From Prorocentrum cordatum (Eukaryota > Sar > Dinophyceae > Prorocentrales > Prorocentraceae), in the NCBI GenBank assembly GCA_963575745.1, contig CAUYUJ010001692.1, positions 199,001 through 233,500 on the forward strand: a stretch of DNA of 34,500 nt, given 5' to 3'. This document shows, piece after piece, positions 27,776-34,500 of the stretch. The position numbers and the translations under genes are program-made. Each line of letters starts with the position of its first letter. The first letter of the stretch is position 1. The notes below the pieces were generated by a model, which did no database searches, was not told where the DNA came from, and saw only the letters and a list, made by a program, of their open reading frames with translations.

Positions 27776-28039
27776 TCAGGCTGCTTTTGCCAGAGGGTAC
27801 TTGAAGGCAGTAGTGCGAATCGACACTCGGAAAACATGATATTGCTTGCGCCATTGCGCAAGAGCAAAACAACTTATGTTCAGAGTTGCGCAATGACATC
27901 TGATTCGCACGAGGTAGTCGGAGACAGCCGCCGTCCCTTGACAAATGATTAAAGAGGGGGTAGAGTCCAGAATCCGAACTCCGAAGTTCGGAATCAAGAG
28001 CCCCACCTCGAAATCCGAAGTCAGACACCACGAAATCAG

Positions 28040-28235
28040 ATATCCATATATACATACATACATACATACATGCATACATACATACATACGTACATACGTA
28101 CATACATACATACATACATACATACACACACAGACATACATACATACATACATACATACATACATACGTACGTACGTACGTACGTACGTACGTACGTACA
28201 TACATACATACATACACATATATACGTTCGATCAA
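28040..28235. repeat. (CATA)n/(CGTA)n tetranucleotide array
   Basis: CATACATA with a central (CGTA)n run at about 28165-28198. The plus strand here is the complement in kind of the GTAT array at 17868-18150. The CGTA core is self-complementary. Confidence 0.95.
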
Positions 28236-28531
28236 ACATATAACCGAATCGAAATGCGAAACCTTCCCAAATCTCCTCAGATAAATGTGGGGTGCAAGTC
28301 TTGGTGTGACGACGGTGTCTCCGAAATGCACTCTCGGTCAGATCGCCCCCCCCATCCAGTCGCTCTATCTCCTTGTTCCCTCGTGCCCGCTCCTGCCGCT
28401 GCGCCCAGGAGATGATGATCCGCAGGGGGCTTTTCATCAACTACTGATTCGACAAGTTTCTTGTGGGGAGCCCCGCCGCCCTCCCTTCGGACCAGCTCAG
28501 AGTTTGAATTACTCAGGGGCTGCAGCTAGTA

Positions 28532-28560
28532 TCTCAGCCAACTGGAGCTCGGAGAAATGA
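28532..28560 (+). promoter_or_regulatory. Possible trans-splice acceptor, fourth gene
   Basis: AGTATCTCAGCCAACTGG, then AGCTCGGAG, resembles a worn SL (AGCC...TGG...GCTC...AG) after a CAG. ATG codons follow at 28557 and 28572. Confidence 0.35.
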
Positions 28561-28571
28561 TAGCAAAAACA

Positions 28572-30732
28572 ATGGGTCTCTTCAGAGGGCCTTTCACGTT
28601 TCGGACCAAGGTTAAACCGCATGAATCAGATGACCTTGGACCCCGCGTCGAGGCGCGAGAGTTTCGGGAAACCCTCACTCTCACGCCATTGCTCTTCCGA
28701 GCACTCGTCGCACGAACCCCGTCCAACCCCATCTTCCTTATCCTCCTCCAAGGCCCCCGTCTCCACGCTCTGCCTCCGTACTCCTGTTCCCATTGCTCCT
28801 CACAGTCTCCTTATCCTCCACCCCCTCCATTTGTACTGGTACTGTGCTTTCGCGTTGGATTCATCTGCTCCACGCAGACATCAATTTCAATGCGACCGCA
28901 ATCGTGGTGTTCTTTTGCATATTGCTCATTCTTCTTGTCGCCTGCCGCGCTCGTCTCCCCGGCTGGCCTCGGCGCGCCAGGAGAGATTCTGCACGGATGT
29001 CATCAGGGAGGCTGCTGCGGCCTGCAAGGAGGGTCGTATGTCGCTGGCAACCCAGCACCTCGGTTCTCTGACCATCCAGAATCCTGAGAGAGACTTGACT
29101 AGTCATTGTAGGCGATTCTGCAACAACATTTGTGATTTGGATCCGTATACATTTCCCATGCCATTCATGAAAAAGGGGGAGATTGGCACCGATGTCAAAC
29201 ATGTTGGGATTTTACTTCCACACGAAATATTTGCTCGACTGTATTCGGAGAACCGGGGCGAGTTCATCAAGGTTTTCGGGACCGAGGGAGCGAGGATTCA
29301 ATATTGGGCTGATGTTGGTTCTCGCGAGGCTTGGTTCAACGATCATCCTGACAAAGACGAGATCTTGAGATATCCACAGTGGTGCTGCCCCCTTACGCTT
29401 CATGGCGACGACGTTTGCTGCAAGAGGGGCCTATCGCCATTATCTGCATTGGTACAGTCTTTGTCGTCTCCTGTGTCCTGGCACCACTTCGATGCTGTCC
29501 TTCTCGTGGCGTGCATTGTATTGAAGTGGCTCCGGGATGACTCGCTCAGATTCCTGTATGACGTCGTTCAATGGTCCATGAATTGCATCGTGAGCGGCCG
29601 CTGGCCAGACCGTGACCATGCGAATAGATCGTTTGCAGGGGATGGAACTTACAGGGAGCGGTACGCGGGGCAGTGGCTTGCACCTGTTAGCGACGACGTT
29701 GGCTTGCGGGGCTTCCTCACAAATTTTCTTGCTGATCAGAAGTATTGCAAAGAAGCGTTTGAAATGCCATTTTGGTACGGGGTGAACTCTTGTTGCTACT
29801 TGTGCAATGCATCAAAAGATAGTGGGCCCTTGTATTTTGGAGATTTCAGGCGCGGCGCGTGGCAAAGGAGAGATCGCAGGTCCCTAGCTCAATATATGGC
29901 TTCGTTCGCGACGCCGCCACCATTGACCAAGATCAGAGGTTTCACTTTAGATATGCTGTCCGTTGATTTTCTCCATTGTGATCATCTAGGCGTCGCTGGG
30001 TGGCTTGCCGGGAATGGTCTGGTCCGCGTCGCAGAAGTAAAATCTCAAGGTCAGCCTGGGTCTTGGGAACGCAGAATGGAGTCGGCACTTCGTTTGATCT
30101 ATTACGATTTCGTTGATTGGGCGAAAAACAATGGGGTGCAACATTCAGAACGTGCGTTCCCCCTGCGTCGGCTATCAATTAAATCCCAGAACGGCCAATG
30201 GCCAGACTTCAAGGGTAAGGCTCACAACACGGCCGTGGTTTGTATATTTTTAACATGGTATTTGCAATCTCAGCCAGGCTTTCATTCAGAGCAAGATAAG
30301 GTTTTAATTAACTCTTTTGTAGGGTGGGCAGGCGTGCAGAGTGTCATGCATGCTGCTGGACCATCCCTGAGTCAAGACCAGGCTAGCAAGATGTTGCACA
30401 ATGGTCTCCAATTTTTGCGGTCGTGGGCCCTTTTGGCTGAAGTGTATGCCCGCAGTCGTCGGCTTCGGTGCCAGTTGAAGCCAAAACACCATTTTTGGGA
30501 GGAGGGCATCAGAAACGCCCACCGCACCAGGATCAATCCTCGCACGACCTGGGTGTACAAACACGAGAGCTTTGTGGGGCTGATTTCTAGGATTGCTGGA
30601 AAGACTCATCCAGCAACGAGCAGCCGAACTGTTTTGAGACGGTGGCTCCTTGGCCTCACGAGTTCCCGGGGAAAGGTTCTCACGCGCAGGGCCAGATTGA
30701 AGGCGCGACGTCGCGTTCGCATGTGCAGGTGA
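28572..30732 (+). CDS. HGDD/CCxxC/DFLHxDHLGV protein, transposase-like
   Basis: Large unknown protein. Exon 1 probably starts MGLFRGPFTFRTKV at 28572 (to about 28680); a C/T-rich intron would end at GCGCGCCAG (28980), and exon 2 begins ERFCTDVIREAAAACKEGRM. The ATG at 28621 reads through the intron region in frame. Blocks, numbered from 28621: PLTLHGDDV (257-265), WSMNCIVSGRWP, FLADQKYCKEAF (369-380), CCYLCNAS (391-398), DMLSVDFLHCDHLGV (444-458), FPLRRLSIKSQ, KPKHHFW (620-626) and NPRTTWVYKHESFVG (639-653), then a basic tail. I recall this order from a multicopy uncharacterised dinoflagellate family. Asp...Asp...CxxC...DxLH recalls tnp2-type transposases, but homology is unproven. Confidence 0.75.
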
Positions 30733-30941
30733 ATTTGAAGCGCACCTGCAGGATGGTACTGAAGAGTATCGTCCTCCAGCCTGACTGCTGTTCTCCTTCA
30801 TCCTACTCCGTCCTTGTATCCTCCGTCTTCCCCCTCGCCCCCTCTTTCAGTCAGCCCACCCGCTGGGCAGACGCTGCAACTTGCTCAAGGGACGTGTTTG
30901 ACGTCCCAAGGTCGCGTGCCTCAGAAGCCCACTTGCTTTCT

Positions 30942-32716
30942 CAAGCCTTCGGCCACGTGCGCCAGGCCCCGCGATCCGCGCGAGGGGTGTGCCGAAATCT
31001 CGTGGGCTCTAGCGGGCTCTCGTGGGCTCTAGCGGGCTCTCGTGGGCTCTGGGGTCCCAGGGCCTCTCAGGGCCCAATGGCCTCACTATTTTTCTCAAGC
31101 CTTCGGCCACGTGCGCCAGGCCCCGCGATCCGCGCGAGGGGTGCGCCGAAATCTCGCGGGCTCTAGCGGGCTCTCGTGGGCTCTGGGGCCCCAGGGCCTC
31201 TCAGGGCCCAATGGCTTCACTATTCTTCTCAAGCCTTCGGCCCCGTCCGCCAGGCCCCGCGATACGCGCGAGCGTTGTGCCGAAATCTCTCGGGCTCTCG
31301 TGGGCTCTCGTGGGCTCTGGGGTCCCAGGGCCTCTCAGGGCCCAATGGGTTCACTATTCTTCTCAAGCCTTCGGCCCCGTCCGCCAGACCCCGCGATCCG
31401 CGCGAGGGGTGTGCCGAATCTCTTGGGCTCTCGCGGGCTCTCGTGGGCTCTGGGGTCCCAGGGCCTCTCAGGGCCCAATGGGTTCACTATTCTTCTCAAG
31501 CCTTCGGCCCCGTCCGCCAGACCCCGCGATCCGCGCGGAGGGGTGTGCCGAAATCTCTCGGGCTCTAGCGGGCGCTCGTGGGCTCTGGGGTCCCAGGGCC
31601 TCTCAGGGCCCAATGGCTTCACTATTCTTCTCAAGCCCCCGGCCACGTCCGCCAGACCCCGCGATCCGCGCGAGGGGTGTGCCGACATCTCTTGGGCTCT
31701 CGTGGGCTCTCGTGGGCTCTGGGGTCCCAGGGCCTCTCAGGGCCCAATGGGTTCACTATTCTTCTCAAGCCTTCGGCCCCGTCCGCCAGACCCCGCGATC
31801 CGCGCGAGCGTTGTGCCGAAATCTCGTGGGCTCTCGTGGCCTCTGGGGTCCCAGGGCCTCTCATGGCCCAATGGCTTCACTATTCTTCTCAAGCCTTCGG
31901 CCCCGTCCGCCAGACCCCGCGATCCGCGCGAGGGGTGTGCCGAAATCTCTCGGGCTCTAGCGGGCTCTCGTGGGCTCTGGGGTCCCAGGGCCTCTCAGGG
32001 CCCAATGGGTTCACTATTCTTCTCAAGCCTTCGGCCCCGTCCGCCAGACCCCGCGATCCGCGCGAGGGGTAAGCCGAAATCTCTCGGGCTCTCGTGGGCT
32101 CTCGTGGACTCTGGAGCCCCAGGGCCTCTCAGGGCCCAATGGGTTCACTATTCTTCTCAAGCCTTCGGCCCCGTCCGCCAGACCCCGCGATCCGCGCGAG
32201 GGGTGTGCCGTAATCCCGTGGGCTCTAGCGGGCTCTCGTGGGCTCTGGTGTCCCAGGGCCTCTCAGGGCCCAATGGGTTCACTATTCCTCTCAAGCCTTC
32301 GGCTCCGTCCGCCAGACCCCGCGATCCGCGCGAGGGGTGTGCCGAAATCTCTCGGGCTCTCGTGGGCTCTCGCGGGCTCTGGGGTCCCAGGGCCTCTCGG
32401 GGCCCAATGGGTTCACTATTCTTCTCAAGCCTTCGGCCCCGTCCGCCAGACCCCGCGATACGCGCGAGCGTTGTGCCGAAATCTCTCTGGCTCTCGTGGG
32501 CTCTGGGGTCCCAGGGCCTCTCAGGGCCCGATGGGTTCACTATTCTGCTCAAGCCTTCGGCCCCGTCCGCCAGACCCCGCGATCCGCGCGAGGGGCGTGC
32601 CGAAATCTCGTGGGTTCTCGCGGCCTCTGGGGCTCCAGGGCCTCTCAGGGCCCAATGGCTTCACTATTCTTCTCAAGCCTTCGGCCCCGTCCGCCAGACC
32701 CCGCGATCCGCGCGCA
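30942..32716. repeat. 134-bp satellite array, 13-14 units
   Basis: CAAGCCTTCGGCC recurs at 30942, 31096, 31230, 31364, 31497, 31632, 31766, 31890, 32024, 32158, 32292, 32426, 32550 and 32684. Spacing is 133-135 except for 154, 124 and 124. The differences come from the number of 10-base TCGTGGGCTC/TAGCGGGCTC steps inside the unit. Each unit holds GGTCCCAGGGCCTCTCAGGG and CCCCGCGATCCGCGCGAGGG. All frames are open because the unit lacks stops. Confidence 0.97.
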
Positions 32717-32719
32717 ACT

Positions 32720-33005
32720 GTGATCATAATATCATTGTTCCAGGAAGAGAACACGAGTACACGTGGTGCCTTAATAACCAGGAAGTCATGTTGATGGAAG
32801 TCATGTTGATGATGATGGCGTTGATGATAATGATGTCGATGATGGTGGTGGTGCGGATGTTTTTTTTTATGCGTGTGAAGATGAACAGACGAAAACGCGC
32901 GCAGCCGCGCCCGCACTTACAAACCAAAACCACAACTAACCACTCATGGGGCCAACACATCGAAGCACACGTACAACTTTAACACCAAATGCGCTCATGG
33001 TAGCT
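32720..33005. other. Flank with short GAT repeats
   Basis: GGAAGTCATGTTGAT occurs twice in tandem near 32790-32820, followed by GATGATG DNA to 32860. No gene seen. Confidence 0.6.
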
Positions 33006-33011
33006 AGTTCC

Positions 33012-33155
33012 GGTGTAACGTACATGGACAGCCCAACTTACCATGTTACCAAATACGTAACATGGAAGGTTACCTTCTATGCTGTGAAATTTGTAACTTA
33101 GAACACCTTCCATGTGCGTGAAAACCTATCATTGAAAGTTGCTTTGCTTGTGCCC
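33012..33155. repeat. 33-37-bp hairpin repeats, cluster 2
   Basis: Four units related to 17283-17420, for example TAACATGGAAGGTTACCTTC followed by TATGCTGTGAAAT, and GAAAACCTATCATTGAAAGTTG. The first contains GAAGGTTACCTTC, nearly self-complementary. The cluster ends at TGCCCCCCAG (33160), an acceptor-like sequence. Confidence 0.7.
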
Positions 33156-33166
33156 CCCAGGGTCCC

Positions 33167-33762
33167 ACATGGAGAGTCAGGGTGCAGGGCGCGGAGCGCC
33201 GGCCGGCGGCGGCCGCGGGGCGGGCTCAGATTTTGCAGGAGCGGGCTGCCTAGATCCGCCCGCGAGCAGGCGTCGAGTGCTAAGCGCGGCCGCGGCGCGG
33301 ACCGCGCGCGGGGGGGGGGCCCACCTGGCGCTGCGCAACTTGTTCGCGTCCCGGGCCAGGGGCCAGCCCCCGGCGCCGACCGCGACTTCGCAGCCTCGCA
33401 GGTGGACTCGGCGGCGGTGGGTTTCTCTGCGCGCGACGTTCAACGAGGGCAAGCACCTCGCCCGCGCCAACCGCCTCGTCGCCGCCATCGCCTGGGCGCG
33501 GCCGGAGTTCAGCCGGCGCGGTCAGCTCCGCCCCCCGATGGGCGACGCTGGCCGCCGAGGGGCGGCAGAACCTCGCCCCGCCGAAGAGCTAGCAGGCATT
33601 CCCGATCGAGGTCGTTTTCCCGATCGTCAAGTGGCCGTTGCTCCAGCGGTCCTCCGAGGCCGCCCCGGCGGCGCGCCGTTCAAGATCTACGGATGGCCTG
33701 GCAAGATCCACGAGCTGCCCAGAGGTCCAAAAGGATTATTTTTCAGTCCCGACCTATAAAAT
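33167..33762 (+). pseudogene. Tyrosine-recombinase-like fragment, frame-broken
   Basis: Three frames together follow the N-terminal, DNA-gripping part of the recombinase that ends dinoflagellate DIRS-like retroelements, as I remember it. ASQVDSAAVGFSA is in one frame (near 33390-33430). TFNEGKHLARANRLVAAI and WARPEFSRRGQLR (33436-33533) are in the second. LAAEGRQNLAPPKS, a TAG (33590), then QAFPIEVVFPIVKWPLLQ (33593-33645) are in the third. The catalytic Arg-His-Tyr half is not present before 33.76 kb. It starts with the 16-base ACATGGAGAGTCAGGG match to 17.25 kb. It is a decayed copy, and it may or may not belong to the reverse transcriptase at 15-16.6 kb. Confidence 0.5.
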
Positions 33763-33805
33763 AGCTTCCGGATTCTTTTTTTAGCCCCGACCTATACAAA
33801 TAGTC
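33737..33805 (+). repeat. 38-bp direct repeat, two copies
   Basis: TTTTCAGTCCCGACCTATAA at 33739 and TTTTTAGCCCCGACCTATAC at 33777, each followed by AAATAG. Both contain a pyrimidine run plus AG and could act as alternative acceptors. Confidence 0.8.
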
Positions 33806-34050
33806 CCGGCATACGATAACACATAAATAATAGCAACAATTAGAACATCAGCGTGCGCGAAGCGCGTCGATACCAACCATCGTCTCTCATCGGCATGGCT
33901 CCTCTTTATCGTCGCAAAACTATAGTTCGAACACGGTTTGAGTTATCATGTCCCCATCTGGGCTAGTGTTTCGTCGATGTTCCGTCGCCCCCATCATGCT
34001 CTCGGCGTGTCATGCCCCCTCCCCTGCCTCGACCCCAACCTTTCATTTGC
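33806..34050. other. Upstream region of the fifth gene
   Basis: A/T-rich at first, then mixed. No domain or repeat seen. It ends in a pyrimidine-rich stretch that leads into the acceptor at 34060. Confidence 0.4.
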
Positions 34051-34075
34051 TTCCCTCTTCAGCCGCTTTGGCACG
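34051..34075 (+). promoter_or_regulatory. Trans-splice acceptor / SL-like leader, fifth gene
   Basis: TTCCCTCTTCAGCCGCTTTG followed by GCACG sits directly before the ATG at 34076. AGCCGCTTTGGC matches AGCCATTTTGGC at 10 of 12 bases and repeats the AGCCG variant. Confidence 0.5.
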
Positions 34076-34252
34076 ATGCCCCCCAAGGGATCTAGCGCGC
34101 AGGCGCGCCCACCGTCGACATGTTCGATCGACGCGTTGTTTGCGGCGCGGGGCAAGCGCATCGACGCGCCGACGAGGCTGCGATCGAGGAGGGAACGCGA
34201 TGTAGTACAGAGGGTGCGGGAAGGAGGTGATGATAATGATGAGGCAGAATGA
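34076..34252 (+). CDS. First exon of an unknown gene
   Basis: The frame opens MPPKGSSAQARPPSTCSIDA, then LFAARGKRIDAPTRLRSRRE, a basic low-complexity start. It probably splices out near 34190-34250, where the sequence turns into the GA-rich DNA (GAGGAGGGAGG) that fills introns elsewhere in this window. The rest of the gene would lie beyond 34.5 kb. No family is recognised. Confidence 0.45.
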   Translation: MPPKGSSAQARPPSTCSIDALFAARGKRIDAPTRLRSRRERDVVQRVREGGDDNDEAE

Positions 34253-34430
34253 TGAATGAACAGAGGAGAAGGAAAAAGGGATGGCGGGCAGGAGGCAAGG
34301 ACGAGGGATCGGGGGGGCAAACAAGGAGGAGGGAGGTATGAAGGAGGAGTAGACATGGAACGAATAGGAGCGGAGGGATGAATGAGAGGAAGGCGGGAGG
34401 AGGATGTTACTATGAGCGACGAGGGGGGCG
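34253..34430 (+). other. GA-rich probable intron
   Basis: Purine-rich DNA (GAGGAGGGAGGTATGAAGG, GGAGAAGGAAAAAGGG) following the first exon, similar to the tracts in the acidic repeat gene. No exon is recognised before the window ends. Confidence 0.4.
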
Positions 34431-34500
34431 GTTGATCGAGGAGTGAACGGAATGCTGAGAGGCTGAAGTACACGGCGGATCTCAACGGTGAGATGGGCAG

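Noticed and set aside
30980-32720. Repeat protein of 646 residues in the satellite
   Set aside because: A 134-base unit is not a multiple of three, so each unit is read in a new frame. It is open only because stops are absent.
1-34500. tRNA, rRNA, SL RNA or U-snRNA genes
   Set aside because: I looked for conserved cores by eye and saw none. Only relict leaders, without the SL RNA intron part, are present.

Overview
The window reads as nuclear DNA of a dinoflagellate. The decisive evidence is a run of relict dinoflagellate spliced-leader (DinoSL) sequences on the minus strand at 6972-7046. The 5'-most copy matches the 22-base leader except for one missing base. Supporting evidence is dinoflagellate-style PPR repeats, GC-rich low-complexity DNA, very heavy micro- and minisatellite content, and same-strand genes that start just after a pyrimidine tract plus CAG. 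I cannot assign a species.

Left part (about 0.8-7.05 kb, minus strand): a retroposed and repeatedly duplicated locus. From its 5' end it holds the tandem SL relicts, an Arg/Ala-rich leader, six to seven PPR units of 37 residues broken by a 28-base insertion and a TGA, a GTC/GAC tract, and then a long stretch of internally duplicated modules. These include a pair of segmental copies, one of which carries a 306-bp replacement. 7.05-13.6 kb is mostly simple DNA: (TA)n, (GAT)n/(CAT)n, palindromic GGAGG/CCTCC DNA and a 1.9-kb array of 9-bp units that mimics collagen. A few weak exon candidates lie among these.

Middle part (13.6-16.6 kb, plus strand): a decayed retroelement reading frame. It has a gag-like N-terminal region, then reverse transcriptase and RNase H-like blocks scattered over three frames, interrupted by a T-rich insertion flanked by 14-bp direct repeats. 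A fragment resembling the tyrosine-recombinase part of the same kind of element lies at 33.4-33.7 kb. 16.7-19.4 kb is satellite and microsatellite DNA ending in a 0.5-kb (CCT)n tract.

Right part (19.6-30.7 kb, plus strand): four codirectional genes in good condition. They are an acidic 16-residue-repeat protein with probable introns, a SAM-methyltransferase-fold protein, a Pro/Lys-rich DNA-binding-like protein with a coiled coil, and a 600-700 residue protein with HGDD, CCxxC, DFLHxDHLGV and NPRxxW blocks. To my recollection the last three belong to expanded, uncharacterised dinoflagellate families, and their grouping here is the best candidate for an undescribed multigene mobile or genome-modifying system. 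A 134-bp satellite array follows at 30.9-32.7 kb, then the recombinase fragment, and a fifth gene start at 34.08 kb. Several starts share a CAGCCG(T/C)TTT-type leader that may be a relict or variant SL.
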